Below the pieces are notes generated by a model that saw only the letters and a program-made list of their open reading frames with translations, did not search any database and was not told where the DNA came from. Made by a program: the position numbers and the translations under genes. Positions 23,301 through 37,900 of a stretch of DNA of 64,000 nt are shown here, piece by piece. The stretch comes from Ptychodera flava (taxonomy: Eukaryota > Hemichordata > Enteropneusta > Ptychoderidae), in NCBI RefSeq assembly GCF_041260155.1, contig NC_091933.1:21936599-22000598 (forward strand), read 5' to 3'. Each line of letters opens with the position of its first letter. Positions within the stretch are counted from its first letter, which is position 1.

Positions 23301-25892
23301 CATGTGACCAGCTTTGGTTTGAGAAACTTTTTGGTGATTGTCTAGATTGGAGTGGAATGGGAAAGATGTGGCTTGCCGACTTAAGAAAAAAATTATATAA
23401 TTATTTTTCTTTTTCAAAATTGCCATTAATAACTGTTATTACTTTGATATTTGGTACTAATGTTGGTGGGCGCAGTGCATTTAATATTGTTTTTTAGCTC
23501 ACATTTGGTATACCAATGTGAGGTTATCGTATAAGCTGAATCAGTTCATTTGCATCTGATTTGCATGTCTGTATGTCTGTATATTTGTGGGTATGTGCGG
23601 ATGTATGTCCGTCACACACGAAGGCTCCCATACCGCCAAAGCTACCGTCTCAGTATTTGGTGTACAGGTAGATGTAGGGGGTTGAGATGTGAATTTGTTC
23701 AAATGAACACATCAGTGTCAAAAATGTGCAAATGAGGTAAGAAAAAGGGAAACTGCAAATGTGCAGGAGTGGTGGCATGTCAGTTTAGACAGGCTAACTC
23801 CACTGACTTGAGTCATTTCCTGTCATTGTTTATGAACTGTTACATATTAACAGACCTGCTGAAACCATAGACAGTAGAGGGGAGGAAGACCATCAGTAGA
23901 GGGGAGGAAGACCGTCTATGGTCAAACTAAGAGGGGCTAGCTGCCTTTCTGCTATGCATGTTGCTAAAGTTGACCTCCAGTACCTAAAGTTTCAGACCTT
24001 AATTACTTTTGTCATTCTTGTTTTTCTGGTTTAAATATTTCTTGTTGTTTTTCTGGTTGTACTGTGCAGAAATCATTGTCATAACATCAACGTAGAATTT
24101 TCCTGCACTGAACAGATAGAAACAACATTTATTGTTGATCTTTGGTACTCATACTGGTATATACCAATTCTGATCAAATTTGAGCGACACCGTATAATTG
24201 CGGTATTTTCAAATTAGCATAAAATTTGCACATTTTTATTCTTGATAATTTTGTTTTTATTTTTAGTCAAAAGTAGAAACCCATCAGGAATCACTTGTCG
24301 GATAGGTCTCGACTATGGTTTTTAGTTTCTTTTTTATGACTTTATAATCATATGTCCAAATGATTAAATTTGAATATGTAAATTTTTGAGCCCTATTTTG
24401 TTATTTTTATATATTTTTAAAATTAATAATGTTATAGCTTTCAAAACTAATTCAAAGATTCAGGGGGTGGAAGTTGATTCAAATTTGACTTGTGGATATC
24501 ATGAAATTTGCGAGTGTAAATTTTTTTAGGTTTCTCATTTTGGTCAAAATATCATATCTTTCATACACTTTTCAATTTTAGTTCACAGTTGCATAGGGCT
24601 GACTACTTTTCACTTTCTGCAAATGGTGATGAAATTTGCACAATACTGTTTATAATAAGAAATCAAAACATACATGTACTCATAACGAGGACTTGTTAAG
24701 TTCCAGAAAAAATCTTGATTATATTCTATAGCCATATAACAAGGGGGCCATGAAAGTCCTACTGTGATATTTTACCAAGAGAATATTGAAATAAGGTTGA
24801 TGCAGTTAGTCTAGATTGATGAATAGAGAGTGAGAAACAACATTTTTCCCTTTGTATGCCAATGAGAAAGATCTAGACGGGTTTCTAGACTGTATCTGAG
24901 TCATTCTGTGCATGTTTATGTAGTGCTGGCATTCTGTCAACAAACAAGGCATGTTGTCAGCTGAAGGGGATTTCCCCCACCATGTCCCCTGGACTTTCAC
25001 AGAGTAAGTTATTCTGAGTAATCCGCCAACAAGTATTATCAATAAATGTATGTATGTAAGTAAAACAAACATTGCCTTATGGTTTCTTTTTAATTTATTC
25101 AAGCAAAACATTGATTTCTTTTTAATTTATTCAAGCAAAACATCGATTTGTAAAGGAAAAACCTAGTAGTACATGTACCTTGAAATGGCATGAGATAATG
25201 ACTATGCTGCATAAATTATCAAATGTGTTGATGAGCCGAGTCAATTTGAAACTCTGAATGCATGTAAGTAAAGTGACTGATTAATTATTGTTTAATGACA
25301 GATTCCATCGATAAACTGAGAGGGTTCCAGGTCCGAGTAACACCTCTGAGTGCCGTGAAGTTGGAAATTTGCCACTCATGTGCCAAGATATCCTTCTCTC
25401 AAACAACATCAAATTAGATGAAAAAGACAGCGTAAGCATTTCATCCACTTTTTCAGCTTTCATTTTAAGCTCCACTGTTAGTGAGGTGGCGCTTATGGTG
25501 GAGCTTATCAAATGGGCTGATTTTCCATCGTTATAGTTGTCTGTTGTCTGTCAACAATTGCCTTCCCCTCTGAAACAGCAATTCCAATTGCTTTGAAATT
25601 TGATATGCAGTTTACTTGTTCAAATCGTGGTAACATTTGCATATGTTTGTATTTTTAAGGCAATTTTTGTCATGTTTGGTCAAAAATCTTCTTCTAGAAA
25701 TCTACAAGTCAGATAGCTTTGATATTTGGGATATAGCTGTCAAAGATTTCCGCCTTCTTCATCAACACATGTGTCACAAATACATGTAGATATTCTTTAT
25801 ATAACACAGTGGAGCTGTATCGGCTGTTAGTCACTTGTTTTTATTATCATTCTGAAAATCGTTATTGGAGACAAACGTTGCACACAAGACAC

Positions 25893-25946
<54 letters not shown>

Positions 25947-28900
25947 CAATTATATGCAATTTATATGCATATATTCAAATACCTGTGTGTATATATATAT
26001 ATATATTATATATATATATATATATCCTTGTATATATATATGTATATATATATATAAATTTATATATGTATATATATATTCAATTTTATGCATATATATT
26101 CAATTTATATGCATATATATTCAATTTATATGCATATATATTCAAATACCTGCAATAAGAGAATTACAACTCTATTGACCCTCACATTTTCTTGTGATTC
26201 ATTCAACCTTGCAATCTATCGTTCATTCTTTTCTTTTACCTTTATCAACTTTCAGGGTTACACATTCAGTGTGGACTGCTTAAAACATATCCATCCAGGA
26301 CATCAGTATAACATTGCGGTGCAGAGTTTACCCAAGCAACTGCCCAAAACATTGGACAATACAGTTGCAATTAACTACACTGCCAAAGGTATGGCCAAAT
26401 TCAAACAGGAATAATTTTAACAGTAAAGCCTTTCTAGACATTTTCATGACGAGGCTTCAAAGCGTGAAGGGGACAGCAAGAGATACAATGCGTAATGGTT
26501 TTGTAGAATTTCATTGTAGCAGTGCAAGGTGTGAGGTGTGTGTGGTTGCTACAGTGGGTGTGGGATATCTGTGTGTTATGTAAGATTTAGTGTAGGTTGT
26601 CTGTGTGGTTGGTGTGTGGGATATGCCTGCAGCTGTGTATAGGTGTAAGAGTGGATGTAAGATGTCTTCTGTGTTTTGTATGATGAGTCTACATGTAGGA
26701 TATTCATGAGGTTGTAGGATTGAATGTATGATGACTGTTTACATTTTATTAAGTCCGTGTGGTGACAATTTTTTTTCTATCATGAATGTGAAGTGTTATT
26801 ATCTACTCATACATACATGAAAGGCATAAAATTTCCTCAGACTGGTTTTCTTTTACTGGGAATAACATGTATCTGTTCTTTATGTCATTTCTCTCGGTCA
26901 GATTGTACAGAGCATCCCTCAGTTATTGAATGTCCACAAGGAAGAAAAGTAAGCAGATTGACTAAGATACTTACATGTAGGCCAGGAAAATATATTGCTC
27001 CTTAGATTATTTTGGGTGTACGTACAGATTTTTTGTGTTTTTAGCTTCACTGTCAACAACACAAAGCTTATCTAAAGGTAGGTGGATGTGTGGTGGCATC
27101 AGGCATCCGTCATTCAACTCCGTCAGCTTTTTACATTCCAAGCTTCTTCAAAATGGTCAGTCCGATTTCTTTAATATTTGGAGTACAGTTCACCAGGAAT
27201 GACTTACATAATAATCAGATTTGTTCAAATTGTATGATAAAAGGTACAAATTTGTATTTCTGAGGTTGATTTTGCTATTTTTGTGCAACAATCTTCTTCT
27301 CCTTAATGGCTTGTCAAACAGCTGTAATATTTTGTATATAGGTCCCTAGGGATGACTACAGTTAAAATTGAGCAATTTTTCTCTTTTGGTCAAAAAATCT
27401 TAAAAATCTTCTTCAAAGCTGCAGGTTAGACAGTATTTTGGATATAGGTCTCTAGGGATGACGTATTTCAGATTTGTTCAAATTATGCAGAAATATGCAA
27501 ATTTGTATTTTTAGGCAATATTTGTCATATTTGATCAAAAATTTATTCAACCAAAATTACTTGTCTGAAAGCTTTGATGTTTGGTATAAAGGTTCATAGG
27601 GATGATCAAAATGCAATATATTTAAATTATGATGAAATCTAATATTTAAAGAGGCACTTCCACTTGGTAACATTTTTAAAGCACATTTTTTTAATGCCAA
27701 TGGTCGATATTTGACGTGGCGACTGCGCGCGGATCGCGAGAAATCAATAAAAACATGTCATTTCCCGAGCGTATTTTTCATATCCCGAATTTTTTACGAT
27801 CGTTTCTGATTTTGACCTGAAATCCCCCGAAGGTTTGTTGTGTGCTGATTGACGATATTCTAGGGAGTCTACAATAAGTTTGAACAATGCAATTAATTTA
27901 CTTCCCACTGCAAAGACTTTATATACAGCATTATGCCATTACCTCAAGTAAGTTTTGTAAAACTATTCCTTAGTTTTTGTCGTTTTCATTATTCTAAATC
28001 AGTTGTACTATATTTTTAACCAATACTACATAAACATCAGTTTTTACGTGTCAAATATTAGCCGCCTCTGATGACTACATTTTGTCGTCTGCCACACAGT
28101 ACGCCGCCCAACCGGAATGCGTCTATGCATACTACTCGGCGGCCGTTATGTATCAACCGCACGTAACTGTGCTAGTCACCTATGCGAATTCTGGTGGAAT
28201 CAAACTTTGTTTTCCGTTTTTTCTCAGAGTCAGTAAGACTCGGCTTTCCCCCAGGGGGCATGACTGATCACCGACGCGAGTGGTACTGTGGCATACAGCA
28301 GCGTAAGCGTAGACTCGTACTCCATAGCTTAGTTGACAATGGCCCCAGTGCCGAACGTTCGATGTTCGGAAGCTGAATTTAGGAGGGCCACCGGAATTCA
28401 AACTTTTACTTTTTTGAGGACATGTTTTTATCGATATCTCGTGATCCGCGCGCAGTCGCCACATCAAATATCGCCAGTGTCAAACACATTAGTGCTGATC
28501 GCAATTTCAGGTTTGTTACTAAATATAGCTGCACGCACGTGGCATCGGACAAACTTTGGACAAATTTTATGTTGCATGTGTAGCTGTTGTTGCAGCTTGA
28601 AGTCTGAGTTATGAATTAGTGTGACCTATAGTATCCATTGTAACACTATAAGCACTGGTTTATTACATGATTTGAATAGGAACATACGGGAAGTTAACGG
28701 GCAGTGAAGGATGTACGACGGTTTTCCATGGTTACCCGATCCAGTGAAGCCCTTCGCTGTTTTCCACGTCAAAGTAGACGCTTAACCCTAGATGTAAAAT
28801 ATCCATACACTCACTGCTATTTTGACTTTCGTTAAATCTGTTTAATACTGGTCGATAATGGTAAAATTGTTTGAAAATGCCCTGCACGTAACTATATGTC

Positions 28901-31900
28901 ATATAGTATTAGCTGTGAGGAGGCATGTAATAAAAATATTATTGCCTGAATACATGGGTATTATTGCCTGAATATATGTGCCCTCACAGCAGGAGACAAT
29001 TTGCCCTCCTGGCGTCGGGCAAATTGTCACCTGCTTTTGGCACATGAACCATGTACACAAACAACTTTCCCCTATGGCCGTATAACTTTTCGCCGAGGCT
29101 GCTGGTTAAATTTAGTGCTCGTGCGCACATGGCTTACGACCTGACTTGACCCCACAATATCCAGTGAATTTCAAAATCGATATGTAAACAATGGCTAGCG
29201 ACGGCAAAACATTTCGCGTTGTCCCATTGATAAAGGCAACTAAGAGAACAAACGGAAAGCCTAAACAAAAAAACTGCAGCAGTCGGATAACTACTTCCCA
29301 GCAGAGGGTCATCGAATCGTGCAGCGTCAAACTGTTTTCAGAGGTAATTTTGTGGTCGTATGCCGACGATTTGCCGTACGCATATGCACATACTGCCATG
29401 GGGGTGTCGGAAAGGAAAGGCCTGGATGGACGTAATCAACATTGTGGTGGCACTGGCACACCTTCATGAGTTCATTGGCATATAAGTTGACATTTGTAGG
29501 CTTTTTTAGGTCTTGTGTGCCACACACACGGCATAGACGTGTCAGCATGGAGATATGCTTCTCCTCAGAGGGTCTATCACTGCTCACCTCCTCCATTTTC
29601 TTGGTCAAACAAGCCAATCCTATTCGTCAAAAGACCGGAAATAGGCTATGCATAAAAACCCGTTCCATACATTTACAGTCGCGTTCCCGACTTGGTTGTG
29701 GGTGGAAATGTTAGGTGATGTATTCAGGTCACTGGGAAAATTAGCGGTTTCCACATGAAAAATCTCATTCATCTTCTCCAGGTCCTCTAAAAAGGACAGA
29801 AAAAATGTCCAGAAAACTTCGGAAAATCACAAATTTTTGAGAGCGATTTTCAAATATGTAACTTACGAAAGAAATGACAGAATTCCACCGGGTTTTCACT
29901 GTTTACAAGGTTGTCTTTCTGTCTTGCGATTTGCGCATGTGCAGAATGTTTTCAGCCAGTTGTTGATTCAGAATCGAGCGTGATTCCAAGACAAGCAAAA
30001 CCTGTCCGTATGAGCCGATGGCGGCGCTCTTCAAAAAATGACGTCATTGCTCATTAACCTCCCCCTATAGAAAGTTATACGGCTATAGGAAAGTTGTTTG
30101 TGATGTATTCAGACAAATATATATTTTGTTGTCATTCTTGCAGAAAATGCCAACAAATATTTATTTTTGCATATTAATTAAAGGAAAATGACATCATTTG
30201 CAATCAGCACTATTCAAGATTAGTCTGCACAAGCAGCAGAACAGAGAAGTGTCATTGAAAATATGTATATGCTTGTTGTCCCTGTGGTGCATTCTACCTA
30301 ACAGTAATTTGAAAGTCAGTCACAAAATTGATTGCACTACAGGAAAGTGATTCTTTTTTCCTAGATAACAGCTCATTTGTTTGTTTATTTTTTTTCATGT
30401 TTTTAATATAGTACCACTCAGAGACTACGTTATGCCACTACGACCATTAGGGCAAGTTCTGCAGGTTTCGAATGTCACGATCACATTTGAAAAATACCCT
30501 GACTTCTACAATGTGACATCCTACACAGTTAAATTGTGCAAGGTTCGCAGAGAATGTCTTAAGCAAAATCGAGATGTCAAGACTGTAAGTAAATTTTTGT
30601 TATATGTGTTAGACCCAGTAATGCTAACTTTTGATGATGTTTGCACCATTTTTGTTTTCAACGTAAACTATAATTTCTTGTTCTACTCCCTTCTGTATGT
30701 TGATACATACAGTATTCAGCTTGTCAACTCAGCCTGTACATGTGTACACTGCCTGTTATTGTTGATATTTGAATTCTGTTCTTGGCTAGAATTCAAATGT
30801 TAACAATAACAGTGCTTTTTACAGATATAGATGCTACGTTGGCAAGCAAAATAATGGGTGTTTCAACATTCTTTCGGGGGAAGAGTAGGTAGGAACTTGC
30901 AATTGACATATTAGATAAGAATAATGAAAATATCCTCAAAAGTTTGCATCACCAGCCCTTTAAATAATATTACTTGATTATGAGTTTGTACCAATCATCT
31001 GGCCAGTAATACAATGTACATTACATTTCTTGAAATGTTTATCAGTGTCCCTGCTTTTGAAGGTATTACTAGTAAACCAGCTTAGTCAGCAATGCATGGT
31101 GCATGTGGCTTTGTAGAATTATGGGACCCAATGATGATGTAACAGACTTGCCAGTCCACAAATCAGTGACTTTTTCAAACTATGTGGTAATAAAACCGAA
31201 GTCACATGTCAGCATACCAACATATATAGATGCTCAGATTCGCATCTTCTGTTGCTATTACATTAACATATGTATACTGTTGTATTTTCTTCTTCAGTTT
31301 CACACAACATTTCAAAACGTTGAACCAGGAGTATATGAAGGCAGGGTGAGTATTGTCTCTTTCTTAGGCACAAACATTGTCAAAACCAGCATATGCTTGC
31401 AGAGTTGATGAACTTGACTTAAATTCATTCTTGCAAACTTTGCCAAGAGAAAGGCCAAGGACCAGTTCTGTTTCATGTCAAAAGAGTGGGACAGCTGGCA
31501 GATTCTTTACTAGTAATTTGAGCAAGTACGTGCGGGTAATTTAGTCATAAAATTTGAAGTAGCCTCCTTTCTGGCTCTGCGTTTGTTCCAAAGGGAAATA
31601 TGGGTTTCATGATTTCTTGAAGGGGAGAAGTGACGCTCATGTTTTGTTTCACTTTCAAAAAATATCTCCTTCCAAGCATTGCAAATGAAATTTAGGATGG
31701 AAAGGAAACCAAAAATATGGAAAAGTATGGAAACAAACTAATCTCAGTACATTGTATAAAAAAAAAGTTTTACACAAAGCCAATTCTATAGTCAGGAATA
31801 ATCACCACCCACTTTACAAGGAATTCAATATTTTACCATCTCGCCGGCGTTATAGGGTTCCAATAACTAGAACAAATAGATCAAAACATTCGTTCATTCC

Positions 31901-34900
31901 CACTGCAATTTCTGTACTGAATCACAACAGAAACGACTAGTCATCTCTGCTTTAATGTGTTTTAACGTCACTGACCTTTTTAGCTCCGCTGTCAGCGACG
32001 CGGAGCTTATCAAATAGGTGATTTTCCGTCGTCGTCCGTCATCCGTCGTCCGTCAACAATGCCTCTCCTCTGAAACCGCAAGTCCAATTGCTTTGAAATT
32101 TTATATGCAGTTCACTTGGGATGACCTCACTTAAGTTTCTTCAAATCATGGTGAAATTTGCATATTTGTATTTTTGGGGCATTTTTTGCTGTTTTTGGTA
32201 AAAAAATCTTCTTCTCTGAAACCGCTTGTCCGATTGCTTTAAAATTTGATATGCAGTTTACTTAGGGTGACTTCAGTCAGATTTGTTTAAATCGTGGTGA
32301 AATTTGCATATTTGTATTTTTAAGGCAATTTTTGTCATTTTTGGTAAAAAAATCTTTAAAAATCTTCTTCTTCAAAATTAACAGTCAGATAGCTTTGATA
32401 TTTGGTACATATGTCCCTAGGGATGACTTATTACAGATTTGTTCAAATTGTGCAGAAATATTGAAAATTGCATTTTTAAGGCAATTTTTGCCATTTTTGG
32501 TCAAAAATGTATTTCTCAAAAAGTACTCAACTGATAGTTTTGAAATTTGGTATACAGGTTTGTATTGGTGAACTAAGTAATACTATTGAATTTCTGATGA
32601 ATCTGTAATTTTTGTATTTTTGGGGCAATTTTTGCCATTTTTGGTCAAAAAATGTGTATTTCCAAAACTACTCATCTGATAGCTTTGCAATTTGGTATAC
32701 AGGTTTCCTACAGATCATCTTAATGATATTTATTGATATTATGATGTAATCTGCAATTTTGTATTTTTGGGGCAATTTTTGCCAATTTTGGTCAAAAAAT
32801 GTGTATTTCCAAAACTACTCATCTGATAGCTTTGCAATTTGGTATACAGGTTCCTACAGATCATCTTAATGATATTTATTGAAATTATGATGAAAATTGC
32901 AATTTTGTAATTTTGGGGCGATTTTTGCAATTTTTGGTCAAAAAATGTGTTTCTCAAAAAGTACTGGTCTGATAGCTTTGAAAATTGGTATAAAGGTTTC
33001 TACAGATGAGCTAAGTAATATAATTTCTGATGAAATCTGTAATTTTGTATTTTTGGGGCAATTTTTGCCATTTTTGGTCAAAAATATGTATTTCCAAACT
33101 ACTCATCAGATAGCTTTGAAATTTGGTATACAGGTTTCTATAGATAAACTAAGTGATATTTGTTGAAATTATGATGAAATCTGCAATTTTGTATTTTTGG
33201 GGCAATTTTTTTCCATTTTTGGTCAAAAAATGTGATTCTCAAAAAGTACTGGTCTAACAGCTTTTAAATTTGGTATACAGGTCTCTATAGATGAACTGAA
33301 TTTGATCTTTTGAAATTATGATGAAGTCTGCGATTTTTATTTTTGGGGCAATCGTTGCATTTGTGGTCAGAAATTTTATTCTCAAAAAACTACTCATCAG
33401 ATAGCTTTGGTTGACATGTTCTTAGGGATTGTCCGATGTGATATATTCAAAGTATGATGAAATCTTCAATTGTGTATTTTGCAGCTATTTTAGCCACTTT
33501 TTTCTGGCCACTGCATTGAGCTATCAAAAATTTCCACCTTCTACATCAACATACCAAAAATAGTATTCTCTACATAAACACAGCGGAGCTATATCGGCCA
33601 CTAGGTCGCTTGTTTAAATATTTTATACATGTCTTATCTGTGTAACTTTTTGACTTGTCCGCTGTCATACAAAGAATTGCCCATGTTTTGGGATAATAAA
33701 GAGCTATTGTATTGTATTGTATTGTATTGACAGACACCCTTGAATGTAGATACGTTCTATGCAAAGAAGGAACAAATTTTCTACAGACATCGAAATGATG
33801 TCATCCATAAACCTTATTCTGCTTTCGAACAAAGCAAGATCAGTCATGCCATAAAATCTATTGGATAAACTAAGACTGACCTTTTTTTAGCTCCGCTGTC
33901 AGCGACGCGGAGCTTATCAAATAGGTTGATTTTCCGTCGTCGTCGTCCGTCAACAATTGCCTTCTCCTCTGAAACCGCAAGTCCAATTGCTTTGAAATTT
34001 TATATGCAGTTCACTTGGGATGACCTGACTTAAGTTTCTTCAAATCGTGGTGAAATTTGCATTTTGTATTTTTGGGGCATTTTTTGGTATTTTTGGTAAA
34101 AAATCTTCTTCTCTGAAACGGCTCTTCCGATTGCTTTGAAATTTAATATGCAGTTTACTTAGGGTGACTTCAGTCAGAATTGTTCAAATCGTGGTGAAAT
34201 TTGCATATTTGTATTTTTAAGGCAATTTTTGTCATTTTGGTAAAAAAATCTTTAAAAATCTTCTACTTCAAAACTGCCAGTCAGATAGCTTTGATATTTG
34301 GTACATATGTCCCTAGGGATGATCTATTTCAGATTTGTACAAATTGTGCAGAAATATGCAAATTTGCATTTTTAAGGTAATTTTGCTATTTTTGGTCAAA
34401 AAATGTATTTCTCAAAAAGTACTGGTCTGATAGTTTTGAAATTCAGTATACAGGTTTCTATAGGTGAACTAAGTAATATATATTGAATTTCTGATGAAAT
34501 CTGTAATTTTGTATTTTTGGGGCAATTTTTTCCATTTTTGGTCAAAAAATGTGTATTTCCAAAACTACTCATCTGATAGCTTTGCAATTTTGTATACACG
34601 TTCCTACAGATCACCTTAATGATATTTATTGAAATTATGATGAAATCTGCAATTTTGTAATTTTGGGCAATTTTTGCCATTTTTGGTCAAAAAAATGTGT
34701 TTCTCAAAAAGTGGTCTGAAAGCTTTGAAATTTAGTAAACAGGTTTCTACTGATGAGCTAAGTAATATATATTGAATTTCTGATGAAATCTGTAATTTTG
34801 TATTTTTGGGGCAATTTTAGCCATTTTTGGTCAAAAATGTGTTTCTCATTAAGTACTCATCTGATAGCTTTGAAATTTGGTATACAGGTTTCTATAGATG

Positions 34901-37900
34901 AACTAAATGATATTTATTGAAATTATGATGAAATCTGCAATTTTGATTTTTTGGGGCAATTTAAGCCATATTTGGTCAAAACATATGTTTCTCAAAAGTA
35001 CTGGTCTAACAGCTTTGAAATTTGGTATACAGGTTTCTATAGATGAACTAAATTTGATCTTTTGAAATTATGATGAAATCTGAAATTTTTATTTTTGGGG
35101 GCAATTGTTGCCATTTTTGGTCAGAAAATTTTATTCTCAAAAAACTACTCATCAGATAGCTTTGGTTGACATGTTCTTAGGGATGATCCGCTGTGATATA
35201 TTCAAAGTATGATGAAATCTTCAATTGTGTATTTTTTGCAGCTATTTTTGCCACTTTTTTCTGGCCACTGCATTAAGCTATCAAAGATTTCCACCTCCTT
35301 CATCAACATGTGTCAAAAATAGTTATTCTCTATAAAACACAGCGGAGCTATATCGGCCGCTAGGTCGCTTGTAGAACCTTTGCCATATTTTGTTTCTGTT
35401 TTGTATTTAGGTAGCTCCGAGTGGCTGTCTTGAGTGTATATGGCGGGCAACGCAGCCTATCAATGTGAGAGGTAAGTTTTCATATGCAGAGTTTGTGGAG
35501 ACCCAATAAGTAAATCAGTGCACAAATACACTGAAGTGACTGATCTTCTAGTCCAATTGAAAGCATATTAATTATGCTTACAATATGTGATTTTCGAAAT
35601 GGCCAATTTTCGTCACATCACAGCAAAAAGTAGTAAGAAAACATAATTAATTGTGACAAAACAACATTCTGGAAACTTACTTTACTATACCATGTTCATG
35701 GCCATGTACATGTAGGCCATAGGTAAGCACTGAATTGCAACATTTTAGACACAATTTCACGAGATGTATTCTGTGTTCAGCTAAGGTAATGATACACTCT
35801 AGTCAGTGTTACACCCTGCTCTTCAAAAATGTCCTACGACATTCATGTACAGTATGGATCATGCTAAAATGTCATTGTTTGTGAAAATAAGATGTATGTA
35901 TTTGTTGGCCTTGTAAATGTACTGTATGTAGATGAATGTAGACTATTTCAGTATTTAATATTCCCAAATCTTGCTTGTATGATAAAGAGATCATTGCTGT
36001 GACATACATATTATCATTATAACAACTATTGCAATCAGAATTTCTAGATGCTTACATAAGCTTGACCAACTGCGTTAAAAATACTGATATGTGCAGCAAA
36101 TGGCTCAAAAGTGCCGTCTTAGCTAAGTGCAACTGTACAGTGACACACCTTAATTATCAACGGTAAACAGAAAACACAAATGTACACAGATGGTGATCAG
36201 ATGCAGGCAGAACACGTTGACATTCAAACACAGTAGCTTTGCGCATAGCAGCATATTAAGGTCCATAGTTCAAAGTATTAAAGCTAACGCTAATGCTTTC
36301 TTCATAGAGTGGAAGCCATCTTTCGTAAATGTGGAAGTGACTGCAGAAGATACTGTGAGTGTGTATTTTGATACGACAGATGAAGGATCCGCTGGAATGG
36401 AGATTCAGAAATACACCGTTGAGCTGATAAACCTCGTAACCAATGAAACAAGATCACTAGAAGTTACTAAGGTATTAATGCCCAAAATTTATTTGAAGAT
36501 AGGGTAATCCTTAATATGGTACATTCTCTATTTTCTGATAATTTATATCATAACTTTTTTCCTGGAAATAGATATGTATCATATAAGCATGTCCATTTCA
36601 TCATCCAATCCATCAGCATTAGAGTTTTTTACCTCCGCTGTCAGCAACACAGAGCTTATATGATAGGTGGGTATGCCGTGTCGTCCGTTGTCTTTCGTCT
36701 GTCGTCCGGTGTTCGTCAACTTATTACACTCCAAGCTTCTTCTTCGAACAGCCTGTCTGATTCCTTAATATTTGGAGTACAGGTCCCGAGGGATGACCTT
36801 AATCAGATTAGTTCAATTTGTGAAGAAATATGCAAATTTGTATTTTTGAGGCTAATTTTGCTATTTTGAGGCAAAAATCTTCTTCTCATTAACAGCTGGG
36901 CTGACAGCTTTAATATTTGGTATACAGGTCCCTAAGGGTTACTTCTGTCAGATTTGTTCAAATTGTGATGAAATATGCAAATTTGTATTTTTAAGGCAAT
37001 TTTTGTCATTTTTGGTCAAAAATCTTTAAAAATCTTCTTCTTCAAAACTGCTGGTCATACAGCTTTGATATTAGAGATACAGGTCCCCAGGATGGACATG
37101 TTTCAGATTTTTAAAAAATTGTGCAGAAATTGCAAATTTGTATTTTTAAGACAGTTTTTTTTCATTTTTGGTCAACATGTTTTTTACAAAACCGCTCATC
37201 CGATAGCTTTGATGTTTGGTATGCAGGTTCATAGGAATGATTAAAGTATGAGTCCTGCCACATTTTGAGACTTTTCGTTTGACTTAGGGCATATACTATA
37301 GTTCTGGTTGTCAATGAAATTGGTATTTATAAAACAAACATTTACACACAAACTGAAGCTTATTTGAGCGGTTTTTAGACGGTTGTATTATGTTATTTCG
37401 ACGAAAACATGGGAAAAGTTGCACTTTTCGATTTCCATCATGGCGACATTTTCCGGAAATTGCCGAGCTCGCCCCGTTTTGGCGCAAGTAGCTGTGACGT
37501 CACTAATAGAATGGGTGATGGTGACTTCGTGCATTGACTATGGAGATAGTGATAATTTCATGAGTGAAAGCAGTGCAACTGAGAATATCATCGTCACAGA
37601 AGATATGACAAAGCTCTCCAGAATTTACAGGCCTGCAATTTTAACAGTCGGAACCTTAACCTAAACGAGAACAAGAGCGGAACTCTTGTTGACCGTCGCG
37701 TCAGTGACAAGCCCACCGTGACCACAGTCAAACACACCAGTGCACTACCGTACACACAACCCAAGCTAACAAAATGTAAATATAAATCTGGAGTTGCCAT
37801 CCCACCTTATTATTACTTCTCAACACAAATTGCCTCGTTCAAAATCTGTATATAAAAATTTGAATTACACCATGACGTTTGTAGATAAATGTAGTAGAGA

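Larger units (their letters stand above)
28488..30213. mobile_element. Short inverted-repeat element carrying a nested insertion
   Basis: The left piece 28488-28625 (GTGCTGATCGCAATTTCAGG, GTTTGTTACTAAATATAGCT) and right piece about 30128-30213 (AAATATTTATTTTTGCATAT, ending TTGCAATCAGCAC) both match, inverted and close together, at 52535-52800. The 260-bp element there is the uninterrupted form. The extra material between (28626-30127) therefore arrived later, including the element at 29056-30102. Confidence 0.6.

Noticed and set aside
25809-26178. Long YIYIYI frames
   Set aside because: Pure products of the TA and TATATGCATA repeats in an intron.
29191-29469. 92-codon plus-strand frame as an independent host gene
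   Set aside because: It lies wholly inside the CAC-ended transposon; only the first 51 codons before a possible donor look exon-like.
36516-37244. Frames with repeated FGTQVPRDDL- or [14 protein letters not shown]-like peptides
   Set aside because: They come from the AGCTCCGC-family internal repeats; the same peptides recur at 32332-33166.
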